Shown: positions 23,874 through 34,690 of the stretch, in pieces
How the letters are laid out: the number at the start of each line of letters is the position of its first letter
How positions within the stretch are numbered: position 1 is the first letter of the stretch
From: Stomorhina lunata
Lineage: Eukaryota; Arthropoda; Insecta; Diptera; Rhiniidae
DNA length: 64,000 nucleotides
Assembly (NCBI GenBank): GCA_933228675.1
Contig: OW121743.1
Location: 93,745,998 to 93,809,997 of the forward strand
Direction: 5' to 3'
Notes under the pieces: model-generated
Databases searched by the model: none
What the model saw: the letters and a program-made list of their open reading frames with translations, nothing else
Told to the model about the DNA's origin: nothing
Translations under genes and position numbers: made by a program

Positions 23874-24957
23874 TGGGCTAATCCGAAAAACATTAAACCA
23901 AGGACTACATTTTAAAACTATCAAAATCGTGTATTTGTGTTTATGGAAAAATTTAGAATATATAATGGATACAATTTTTTACTGCTCTCTTCATGAATAG
24001 CAGGTTTTTATTTGCACTCAACTCGAATTTTTGTAATTTTTTTAAAATAATAGGTTTTTTAAAAGTTCATAAAAATCGCAAAAACATCCATTTAGGTATC
24101 AAGTTTCAGTAGGGGCTCAAAGTCTGCTTAATTTGATACAATTATATGTAAAAGACCCCATCAAATGTAAGTGGAGTGATATAAATAACGTCAAGTAAAA
24201 GAGGGCTCACAGTGTGTAGCGTCCGTCACAGAAATAAATGTTTTTTTAATTTGACAAGTGCAATTGAACTAGGTTCGTAAAGAGAACTTTTGGTATGCTT
24301 TACATTACGCCAAAAATATATAGACATTAATATAGCACTTTACAGAATAATATGTATAGGAAAGTGTAAGCGTCCGTCACAGTATATATTTTTTACAAAA
24401 TTATATTTATTAAATACAATATTTACGAACACATGTCTGTCTTATTCAAAAAGCAATAACACAGTCTATATCCACAGATAAAATTTAAGATAATAGGTGT
24501 TACAAAAATATACAATGGGGCAAATTTGATGCTTTTGAAATTTTTTTTTTTTTTTGGATTTTTGGGGCACTCTAACAGCTGGCCGTAGCATTTTTTTGAC
24601 GAAAAATAAGATTATGGGTTTTTGGTGAAACTGGAAAGTTTAAAATTTTCCTCTATCTTTAATGTATTTACAACTTTTTTATTAAATACTATGACCGATT
24701 TGATGAAAATTACAGAAACACGTGTTGAAAAAAAGTCACTTCCATTTTTTGTAGCGCCCGTCACAGCACTTTAAAATCGAATATCTTTTTTCTCCAAAAC
24801 AAGTATGTAAATTAACAAATGTCATTCGATAGCACAATCGATGGGCTAATATTCTCTGAAATCTGTGCAAAGATATCTACTTTAGAACAACAATGGGATA
24901 CATTTAAGTACAACAAAATCCGTACAAATGTATCATTTGTCACGCAGGATTTGCCCA
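23874..24957 (+). mobile_element. TIR DNA element, family B, copy 2 (internally deleted)
   Basis: Ends TGGGCTAATCC and GGATTTGCCCA with flanking TA, in the same orientation as copy 1. It carries the same GTAGCGTCCGTCACAG-type internal motifs (about 24217, 24367, 24750). It is ~290 bp shorter than the other two copies, lacking sequence that corresponds to the middle of copy 1. Confidence 0.8.
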
Positions 24958-25159
24958 TATGGTAGAATTTTAAATAAACGTATAACAAAAACTAGTAAAA
25001 AAGTGGGACTGTCAGTTAAAATTCATCATAGAAACGGAATGAGACTTAGGCTATTATTAAATATTTTTGAAAAACGAGCTTACTTGATTTTCCTTTCCAT
25101 TATCTTTTAAACATCTTAATCCAAAAATATCAGCAATTTTTTTAATAATCGTGGTATTA

Positions 25160-26325
25160 CTGCAATCGCTTTATATTACTATCATTGTATCCGGTGGACC
25201 AACTAAGGCGCTCTTTGCCATGCTTAACTGGCTCCCAGTCGAACTAATAGCACAACAACTAGCCCTTAACTCGCCTGTCCGACTTAGCACTATTAGAACC
25301 TGGTCTCACTCACAAACTCTCCATTATTCTGGATAAAATCATAAATATTCCTGACCACATTGACTACTGCATATCCAGCCCTCTCTTTGATAAATCATTT
25401 ACTGTAACAATCTCTGGAGACCCCTCATCCCTTGATGACGCCTGTCTGAAGGTAAACACGAACGGATCCAAGTCAAAGGAATGCAGGGGAGAGGGGTGTG
25501 CTTCTTCATCCCACTATTAGGGAATTTGTTTTAGGCTTTCTAATCAATGTAGTATTCTTTAATCCGATATATCGGCCATATACAAAACAGTCAAATGGTT
25601 AATATACCACAGAATATACGAAAGGGATATTCATTTATGTATCGACAGTCAGGCTGCCATAAAATCCCTATCTAATGTCCACACGACATCTGTTTTTCAC
25701 TCGCGAATGTCGGGCATAACAAGATGGCGAGACATTGCAATATCGAACATTTCTGGATACCCGGACACAACAACATATCTTGTAACTCCACTGAGGACAA
25801 ACTTGCTAAGTCCGGTGCTTTCCTGAGTCAGGATAACATCGACCAATTTACGGGCTTACCGCTATCTGCGCAGAACACTTAGTCTATTGAAATCACTTGT
25901 TCAATATCCAGGCAAACATGGCCCACTTACAACAATAAACGTTCAAAACACTTGGTATCTCCACCTCGCCAAAGACTCCGCAATCTAATCTAAACCTTAA
26001 TATATCATTGCATTTTTTTGAGTTGAATGCTAGAAGACAACCTTCAATACTTTGACTATTGTCGTAGTTGTCACAACATCGAAGAGGAGGAGTCAGTAAC
26101 TCATCTCCTCTACCACTGCCCCGTTCTTTCAATTTTGATGGCTCTAAATCTGGAGGCGTTTTTTCTGCACAATTTATCTAATCTAGCGAGTATTGACACT
26201 TGTAAAATAGACTCATTTTTTAGGGCTACGGCTGGCTTATATGGCTACCGCGGATGGCCGGTAGTGCGGTATAGTAACTTTTTCCTTGAACTGACATTAT
26301 ACAAATATCAAAAATGCGCGTAAAA
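25160..26325 (+). pseudogene. LINE ORF2 3' remnant (RNase H and terminal zinc knuckle)
   Basis: Broken plus-strand frames give peptides typical of the C-terminal part of a jockey/R1/I-type LINE polymerase. ALFAMLNWLPVELIAQQLAL (about 25208-25270) resembles the connection before RNase H. CLKVNTNGSKSK (about 25440-25480) and CIDSQAAIKSL (about 25640-25675) are RNase H-like blocks. Then come GHNNISCNSTEDKLAKSGA and a terminal CX2C...HX4C finger, CRSCHNIEEEESVTHLLYHC (about 26053-26114). Frameshifts and stops separate the blocks, so it is inactive. No reverse-transcriptase core was seen, so the copy is 5'-truncated. The clade is not determined. Confidence 0.75.
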
Positions 26326-26571
26326 TTTTACTGTGATAAGTAAATGAAGAGTGTAACGATCTGGATTTAAAATATTTTCTCAAATATCTCTAAAATTGGG
26401 GGTTTAGTATTTTTTCAAATGATACCGTGAAAGTACAAAACATGGAGGATTTAATCATATTTTAATCGGACAAATTAAAAATATTATTTTTAAAGCAGTA
26501 CTCCATAGCACATTTGAGATTATTTTATGAGCTAAATTTTGAAAATGAATAGAACATTTGAAATTTGTATA

Positions 26572-27112
26572 TCGAGCCCTTAGATTTAAATAATCGCAAG
26601 CGACATTTCATTAAATATCTCTTAAACTATTAGAGATAGCGTAGTACAGTAATCATATTTTTCTTTTTTCTTAAGTAATTTTCAAATGTGTAAAAATCTT
26701 TTCGATAGGTTTATATTTACGAAAGTTATACGGACCAATAGGTTTTACATACAATGGTGCTCAACTTTGGCTCAGTGTAGAGACCACTGTGCTGAAAATA
26801 TTTATTTATTTAAATATTGGTCTAAAACTCCAACTACCCAGTGGCTGATTTCTGCATATTGCGCCACAATCCGCCCAGTAGCTTAAAAGTTATTGAAGTA
26901 AAACTTAAAAACTTCACCTATAATACTTTGCACCATAACTTCTAAACCATTTGGAAAAAATTTAATTAGTTTGTCGAAAGAAGCAAACTAACAAAGAACT
27001 AAAATATTATGCACCAAAACATTCCCCGTTTTTGTTTATTTAAGATTTTTTGTCGCTTACGATCAATATTTTTCCTGTCGCTTGCCAACATTTTAATCTA
27101 AGGTCTCGATAC
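26572..27112. mobile_element. Family C element, copy 2 (uninterrupted)
   Basis: Terminal inverted repeats TATCGAGCCCTTAGATTT (26572) and AATCTAAGGTCTCGATA (about 27096-27112), with TCGCAAGCGACA next to the left end and TGTCGCTTGCCAAC next to the right. The whole is the reverse complement of copy 1 (21355-22622 without its family A insert). The 66-codon plus frame inside it is a repeat product. Confidence 0.75.
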
Positions 27113-28497
27113 TAAAAGCCTATATTCTATACCGTCTATGAACCAATTTTTTAAATTTTTTTCTTCTTATTGTGAAACTGTTTTTTTTATAAGAGTTACA
27201 AAATTTTAAATAAAAATCAGAAAGAAGAAATCTATTTTAGAGCTTTGCCTTAAATATATTTTAGAAGAAATATTCAGGGGTGTCATAGAAACCAAGTCAG
27301 TTTGTAAATTTCTCGGTTTTGAAAACCAATGGTTTCATTACACAAATAGTCATGAAACCAAGTCGGTTTTGTTATTATTGGTTTTAAATCAAACAAAATG
27401 CTCGAATCAATTTGCTTATTATTTCATTTAAATTTTTTTTGAAACATCAAAAATCAAATAAAAAAATAAAATAAAAATTATTAAAGAAAATTATTTGAAG
27501 AAAAACTTTCAGTTTTTTGCGATGTTTGTGGTAAAGGTATAAAGAAAACGCTGCTATTTGGACAAATGAAGCTTGTATACCCCAACATCATGAAACCGAA
27601 GACCGAATTGCGGACTGGAAAAAATGTAATCTACCTACACCAAGAAACAAACCACAGCCAATCAAAGGACGATTGTCACTTACATGCGATATTCATTAAA
27701 TTGCAAACAAATATGTTGATATGCATTTGCTTCGCCAGTACCTCCACACAAAGAATATTCTAGCCTTACAATTTTCCCTATTTGTGATATTTTTTATGTT
27801 TGTCGATACGGTTCATTGATTCCAAAGACAAAAAGTACCAAAACTTGTTTTTATTTTATTACATGATAAAAAATACTATGTAAACTTTTCACCCATCTCT
27901 TTTTATTTGAAAGTTAAATCTAAAAAGTACCAAAAATAATTTTTCTCTTTTTCTCCCCTTTTTTCGAAATGTACTTACCACATGTACGGTTATTTTTTTT
28001 TATCATTTTTGTAACTGATCCAAACTCGATTTCAATTTTGGTTCTATTGTTTTTAGTTTGGGAATTATAGCGTTATTGAATTTTCCCTTTTTTATCCCCC
28101 ACAGGGCAAATTTTCATAAATCTGTTCTTAGTGGATCTTTAAATCGAAAGAGACACCAGTTGGCCAGTAACGCCTTTGTTTTAAATTGATAGACCAATTT
28201 TGAAATTAAATCTGTTAACTGTAAGTAGCTTGGTTTATTTCCAATACTAAACCAATAATAATATTTTCTGTGACACATAAAACCAATAGAAAATGTAGCT
28301 CGAACATCAATATTGGAATTCATGACACCAATTTAATTTTTTTGTCGTTTTCAAAACCAATACCAATGAAATTGGTTTCTATGACACCCCTGATTGACTT
28401 CTTTTTAAATATTTTGGATATTAAACAGTTTTTTGCTTCTCCTTGAAAATATTCTAATTGGTTCATAGTCGGTATTGAATATAGACACTCGATATAT
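27113..28497. mobile_element. Family E inverted-repeat element, split by family D
   Basis: TATATTCTATACCGTCTATG/AACCAATT (about 27121-27148) reappears inverted as AATTGG/TTCATAGTCGGTATTGAATA (about 28456-28483). Outside family D only ~150 and ~100 bp remain, so the original element would have been a short MITE of ~270 bp. Based on one copy only. Confidence 0.5.
27275..28392 (+). mobile_element. Family D DNA element with perfect 21-bp TIRs
   Basis: The ends CAGGGGTGTCATAGAAACCA(A) and (T)TGGTTTCTATGACACCCCTG are perfect inverted repeats; the element is 1118 bp. The CAGGGGTG start recalls hAT elements, but I see no 8-bp flanking duplication, only ATT on both sides. Around 27516-27700 plus-strand frames give CDVCGKGIKKT and HHETEDRIADWKKCN in different phases, possibly the remains of a zinc-finger/transposase exon. 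Further TIR-like ACCAAT/ATTGG blocks occur inside. It is nested within the family E repeat. Confidence 0.75.
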
Positions 28498-29367
28498 AAG
28501 TTAAATTTAGTATCAAAATTATTTATTAGTATATAGCACTCTTCAAAAGTCCCTTCTTACCATAAATTTCTAATTGCATTTAAGTTTCCCTTTGTTAAGC
28601 TTCAATTTCTTAGTTAAACAATAAAACACAAGTGTATTTTCATCATTATTGTTTCATTTTCATTTTCAGTTTTTTTTAACATATAAAACATTGTCTAACA
28701 TATGTACATATTTAGTTTTTCAAACGTACAAATTATAGCCTATGAGTATCTCAAAAGTACAAATCCACACGTAGTTCTAACAAAAGTTATTTTGTGACAC
28801 ATTAAACAGCAGTTACTGACTGACTGCATACTTTTCGTATGCCTAAAGTACCTGCATATTCGTATAATTCGACCATATATTGTACTACAAATAATACAGT
28901 CGTTAAACTCTAAACTTGTGAACAAATATTAATGAACAAAAAATGTGTTTCTATTGTGTTAAAGATAAGAAAAAAAAAAAAAACGAAAATTAAAAAAAAC
29001 CTCTAAATATTAAAAAAACACATTTTTAACAAATTTTCTTAACTATTCTATTGCTTTTAACAAGTACTTTTTGTATTTTGTACAATTAGTAATTAAATGA
29101 AGGCCGGGCGCTTAATGCAAATTTTCTTTTCCGTTGTCTCAAAGTTTCAAATATTTACTTTTCGTTTTCTTTTTAAATTTATGACATCGTGTTACAGTGA
29201 AACATTTTTTTTGCTCAATTTTTACTTAATTCTATTTACCCAAAATGAATGAATACTATATGCACGAGTATCTACATATATTGAAACAAATAAAATATTC
29301 TTTTGAACACAAAGAAATACAACGAAAATATTTGTTAAGAAACATTTAAAAGAACAGCTTAACTTAC
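28498..29367. other. AT-rich non-coding spacer
   Basis: No gene or repeat boundary recognised. If the exon proposed at 29368-29715 is real, this would be the start of its first intron. Confidence 0.35.
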
Positions 29368-29745
29368 CTTATGGTAATTTCTTGATATTTGTAATAATTA
29401 GTTTTTTTTTTCTTCTTATCTTTATTACAACAATGTGTGTCTTATTTCCGCCAACAAATAAATTTAAACAAATATTTAAATTTCAAATTAAGATAAAAAG
29501 TAATTCCCTTTTAAAACGAACTATTTTTAAATGCTTAACACGTTTTGTTTTCGTAGAAAAAAAATTTACACTAATTCAGGTCAAAATTAAATTTTAAAAA
29601 GCAATTAATACAACAAAAGAAGAATTTTAACTTTGCAAATAATTTATATATGACACTTTATTTATGCGGGTTCGATGTGATAGAGTTCAAATTATACAAA
29701 TGAATTTGATGTAGTTAGTAAACCCCCTTATATACCCAAGCTCCA
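29368..29745 (-). promoter_or_regulatory. Candidate minus-strand TATA promoter and non-coding first exon
   Basis: On the minus strand GGGTATATAAGGGGG (about 29729-29743) is a good TATA box. About 370 bp downstream lies a strong 5' splice site, ACCATAAG|GTAAGTTAAG, cutting at 29368/29367. The sequence between is A-biased, lacks any long frame and resembles fly 5' untranslated exons. It could serve a gene beyond the left edge, or be an internal promoter of the GMAP-210-like gene, which is also on the minus strand. No initiator (TCAGT) is obvious, so this is a hypothesis. Confidence 0.3.
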
Positions 29746-30619
29746 AAAAATGTGCAATAAAGATATATTAATATTTTTTAATACCCCCACCCACCCATAT
29801 ATGAAAACAGTTTTAGACCAGGTGATAAATAGACAGATAGATGTTTTGACAATATGGACTAAATAGCTAAAAAGTTAGATAAGATCAATCAATATTCTAA
29901 TACACACAAAAGTTAAGGGAGATAAAAATCCTGTTCATAGAGAAGAGGACACGATTTGCATTTCTAACTATCAAAAATATTATAACAATAAAATATGATA
30001 CGACAAATTTTGTTTTATAAACATTAATTAGGGTGGTTTTCAAAGATAGTGAGTTTTATCAACATTTTATTAAAGATAAAATAAATAGAACATAATGGCT
30101 TTGTATGTAGCTTGACAAGCGACTAATCGAACTGTACTTAGATAGTTTGAAAACTTTTCCACCAAACTTACATCATCATAGAACAAAAATTGTAAAAAAA
30201 AAAAAGAAACATTTAGTCAATTCAATATTCTTATAAACAAATGTTTGAATTTAAATTTTTTTAAATTGTTCGATATTCCGTAGAAAGAAAATTTTTAATA
30301 TTACAAAATTTTGTTTAACATTTTTTGGGATATTAAAATTTTTCATAGAAAATTTTTGGTTATAATATTTTTTTAATTTGTAGACAACATTTTTTCTAGC
30401 ATATTTCGAAAAACTATTTTTCCCATTTTTTTAAAAAATTTTTTTTTTTGTAGAAAATTTTTCGATATACTATTTTTAATGGAAAATTGTTTTATATTTA
30501 AATTTAGATAATTTTTTTACAGAAAATTTTCGATAAAAATTGTTTTCATTGAAAATATATTTTTTTTTTTTTTTGAAATTCGAACTTTTTCATAGTAATT
30601 TTTCGATAAACAATTTTTA
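29746..30619. other. AT-rich non-coding spacer
   Basis: Includes degenerate GAAAATTTTT/TTTTCGATA blocks (30280-30600) of the same design as the minisatellites, but no measurable period. No gene supported. Confidence 0.35.
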
Positions 30620-30951
30620 TACCCACCATCAAAAAGAATTGAGATTGTCATTTCGTTTGTAATTTCCTTAATATTGGATCAACAAAGAATTCTGAATTCT
30701 TATGAAATTCTAAGACGATTGAGCGATGTCCATCTGTCTGTCTGTTAAAATCACGATAACGCCAAAACGAAAGGAGCTAGCTCACTGAAACTTAGTAAAA
30801 ATAATTTTAATTTCTGAAAAAATTTTGGTATTGAAATTGGGCAAAATCGGTTAACATTTGACCATAGCTACCGTATAACCTCGCCTAGGCTAATCGCTTA
30901 TTTGCTAATAAATAACAAACTATAATAGCTATGACGATAAAATTTGGTATA
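30620..30951 (-). repeat. Module repeat fragment (GGTCAAATGTGAACCGATTT type)
   Basis: Reverse-complement homologue of about 45085-45400. It has the AATTTCATAAG/CGATTGAGCG block next to GACAGACAGATGGACA, and then TATACGGTAGCTATGGTCAAA on the other strand. Its continuation is interrupted by the family B element at 30952; after 32336 the phrase TATACAATTTTTTCAT resumes what the related copy has at about 45065-45075 (inverted). Confidence 0.6.
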
Positions 30952-32336
30952 TGGGCAAATCCTGCGTGACGGACAATACATTTGTACGAATTTTGTTTTA
31001 CTTAAATGAATCCCATTGTCGTTTTACACGAGTTATCTTTTAACAGATTCCGGAGAATTATAGCCCATCGATTGCGCTCTCAAATAACGTTTGTTAATAT
31101 ACTTCCTTTGGAGGAAAAAGATATATTTTAAAGTGCTGTGACGGACGCTACAAAAAATGGAAGTGACTTTTTTTCAACACGTGTTTCTGTAAATTTTATC
31201 AAATCGGTAATAAAAAATTGTAAATACATTGAAGATAGAGGAAAATCAGAGGATTACAAAACAGCTTCTACAAAATATTTTTAAGTTTCCAGTTTCACCA
31301 AAAATCCATAAATGTACTGTTGCGGACGCTACGTGACGGACGACACAGTTTTTACTTGAATGTTTTTTATTAGGAAAAAATTCATATTTCATATTTTTTT
31401 AAGGATTAATTAATCAGTAAAAATAATGGTTTTATTTGTTTCCGAATTTCATCTACTTCCTTTTCATGTTCGCGGTTAAAATGCGATTTTTGGGCACAAT
31501 TTTAAAATGTGACAAAACGGCTAAATATATATATTTATTTTAAGTTTACACTTTTTACATCTTATTTTTCGTCCCAAGAATGCTGCGGCTAGATGTTAGA
31601 GTGTCCCAAAAATCAAAAAAAAATCAAATTTGCAGCGTCAAATTTGCCCCACTATATGTTTTCTTAACACCTAATACCTTAAATTTAATCTGTGGATATA
31701 GACAGTGTTATTGCTTTATGAATAAGGCAGACATGTGTTCGTAAATTTTGTATTTAACAAATATTATTTTGTAAAAAATATATACTGTGACGGACTCTAC
31801 ACACATTCCATTACATGTTTTTCTGTAAAATGCTATATTAATATGTTTATATTTTTAGCCTAATGTAAAGAACACTATAAATTCTCTTTACGAACCAAGT
31901 TCAATTGGAGAAAAAACTAAAAATTGCACTAGTCAAATTAAAAAAAAAAAACTTTTTTTCTGTGACGGACGCTACACAATGTGAGCCCTTTTTTACTAGA
32001 CGTTATTTATATCACTCCAATTACTTTTGATGGGGTTTCATACATCTAATTGTATGAAATTAAGCAGACTTTGAGCCTATACTGAAACTTGATACCTAAA
32101 TGGATGATTTTGTGATTTTTATGAACTTTAAAAAAACCTATTATTTAAAAATAATTTATAAAAATTCGAGATGGGTGCAAATACAGACCTACCATTCACG
32201 ATGAGAGCAATCAAAAATTGTATCCATTATATATTCTAAGGGATCAATATATGGTAAATCTTTTTATAAACATAAATACGTGATTTTGACAGTTTTAAAA
32301 TATTGTCCTTGGTTTAATGTTTTTCGGATTTGCCCA
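30952..32336 (-). mobile_element. TIR DNA element, family B, copy 3 (inverted)
   Basis: Ends TGGGCAAATCC and GGATTTGCCCA with TA on both sides; ~1385 bp, reverse orientation relative to copies 1 and 2. GTGACGGACGCTACA-type motifs occur near 31137, 31320, 31787 and 31962. The left terminal repeat runs directly into TGCGTGACGGAC, so the internal motif is also part of the subterminal region. Confidence 0.8.
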
Positions 32337-32484
32337 TATACAATTTTTTCATATAAAATGTTTGATAATATATGAAGACCTTATTTTGAAAGTGGATTTA
32401 GTCCATTTTTTTTTAAATTGAGATATAACGGGTTTTGTGTTTTTAAAAATATAGGAGACCTATTTTATTAAATTTATTAAATTT

Positions 32485-34325
32485 TCTATAAAAAGTAAAT
32501 TTTTGAAAAATTTCCTATAAAAAGTAAGTTTTGAAAAATTTCCTATAAAAAAATTTTTTGAAAAATTCCCTATAAAAAGTAAATTTTTTAAAAATTGCCT
32601 ATAAAAAGTAGTTTTAAAATTTTTTTTAAAATTTTCCTATAAAAAGTAAATTTTTGAAAAATTTTCTATAAAAAGTAAATTTTTGAAAAATTTCCTATAA
32701 AAAATGAGTTTTTGAAAAATTTCCTATAAAAAGTTAATTTTTGAAAAATTTCCTATAAAAAGTTAATTTTTGAAAAATTTCCTATAAAAAGTTAATTTTT
32801 GAAAAATTTCCTATAAAAAGTTAATTTTTGAATAATTTCCTATAAAAAGTAAATTTTTGAAAAATTTCCTATAAAAAGTAAATTTTTAAAAAATTTCCTA
32901 TAAAAAGTAAATTTTTGAAAAATTTCCTATAAAAAGTAAATTTTTGAAAAATTTCCTATAAAAAGTAAATTTTTGAAAAATTTCCTATAAAAAGTAAATT
33001 TTTAAAAAATTTCCTATAAAAAGTAAATTTTTAAAAAAATTCCTATAAAAAGTAAATTTTTAAAAAAATTCCTATAAAAAGCAAATTTTTTAAAAATTTC
33101 CTGTAAAAATTAAATTTTTGAAAAATTTCCTATAAAAAGTAAATTTTTGAAAAATTTCCTATAAAAAAAAAAAATTTTGAAAAATTTCCTATAAAAAGTA
33201 AATTTTTGAAAAATTTCCTATAAAAAGTAAATTTTTGAAAAATTTCCTATAAAAAGTAAATTTTTGAAAAATTTCCTATAAAAAGTAAATTTTTGAAAAA
33301 TTTCCTATAAAAAAGTAAATTTTTGAAAAATTTCCTATAAAAAAGTAAATTTTTGAAAAATTTCCTATAAAAAAAGTAAATTTTTGAAAAATTTCCTATA
33401 AAAAAAGTAAATTTTTGAAAAATTTCCTATAAAAAAGTAAATTTTTTAAAAATTTCCTATAAAAAGTAAATTTTTGAAAAATTTCCTATAAAAAGTGAAT
33501 TTTTGAAAAATTTCCTATAAAAAGTAAATTTTTGAAAAATTTTATATATAAAGTAAATTTTTGAAAAAGTTCCTATAAAAAGTAAATTTTTGAAAAATTT
33601 CCTATAAAAAGTAAATTTTTGAAAAATTTCCTATAAAAAGTAAATTTTTGAAAAATTTCCTATAAAAAGTAAATTTTTGAAAAATTTCCTATAAAAAGTA
33701 AATTTTTGAAAAATTTCCTATAAAAAGTAAATTTTTGAAAAATTTCCTATAAAAAGTAAATTTTTGAAAAATTTCCTATAAAAAGTAAATATTTGAAAAA
33801 TTTCCTATAAAAAGTAAATTTTTGAAAAATTTCCTATAAAAAGTAAATTTTTGAAAAATTTCCTATAAAAAGTAAATTTTTGAAAAATTTGCTATAAAAA
33901 GTAAATTTTTGAAAAATTTCCTATAAAAAGTAAATTTTTGAAAAATTTCCTATAAAAAGTAAATTTTTGAAAAATTTCCTATAAAAAGTAAATTTTTGAA
34001 AAATTTCCTATAAAAAGTAAATTTTTGAAAAATTTCCTATAAAAAGTAAATTTTTGAAAAATTTCCTATAAAAAGTAAATTTTTGAAAAATTTCCTATAA
34101 AAAGTAAATTTTTGAAAAATTTCCTATAAAAAGTAAATTTTTGAAAAATTTCCTATAAAAAGTAAATTTTTGAAAAATTTCCTATAAAAAGTAAATTTTT
34201 GAAAAATTTCTTATAAAAAGTAAATTTTTAAAAAATTTCCTATAAAAGTAAACTTTTGAAAAATTTTCTATAAAAAGTAAACTTTTGAAAAATTGCCTAT
34301 AAAAGGTAAATTTTTGAAAAATTAA
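32485..34325. repeat. Minisatellite array 4 (29-bp unit, highly homogeneous)
   Basis: Unit of 29 bp: GTAAATTTTTGAAAAATTTC followed by CTATAAAAA. About 60 copies. The 3' half (about 33560-34200) is almost perfectly uniform; the 5' edge is diverged, and units around 33300-33440 carry one or two extra A residues. It is upstream-flank DNA or intron of the minus-strand GMAP-210-like gene. TTTTTGAAAAA gives each unit a small self-complementary centre. Confidence 0.95.
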
Positions 34326-34534
34326 AAATCATTTCGCCAAATTTTCAATATTTTTGTTTTCAATTGTAAAAAATTGCAAATATTTTTATTATATTTATAT
34401 TTTATTATAAATTAATTATTTTTTGCATAGTAAGATTCACATCTGCAGAACCTTTCCCCATCATTAACTTATTATTTTTTTGTTGCAATGTGGACTTATT
34501 CCCATTTCAAAATAAAGTGTTTCATATGAATATA

Positions 34535-34690
34535 ATTTTGATCAAACTCTTACTATATAATAATTTTGATCAAAATTTAACCAAGCGCAAATTTTGACTG
34601 AAATTTTACTATAAAAAAGTTTTCATAAAATCTTCACTATTTAAAATTTTTGATCAAAATTCACTATATAATATTTTTGATCAAAATTTC
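34535..34690. repeat. Short array with TTTTGATCAAAA cores
   Basis: Four to five diverged units of ~28-31 bp, each with a palindromic TTTTGATCAAAA centre and an ACTATATAATA arm (about 34535, 34560, 34590, 34647, 34672). Same design as the longer arrays but with a GATC centre. Confidence 0.55.

Noticed and set aside
32485..34325. CRISPR-like regular repeat array
   Set aside because: There are no unique spacers: the units abut and the whole period is repeated, and the context is a eukaryotic genome. It is a minisatellite.
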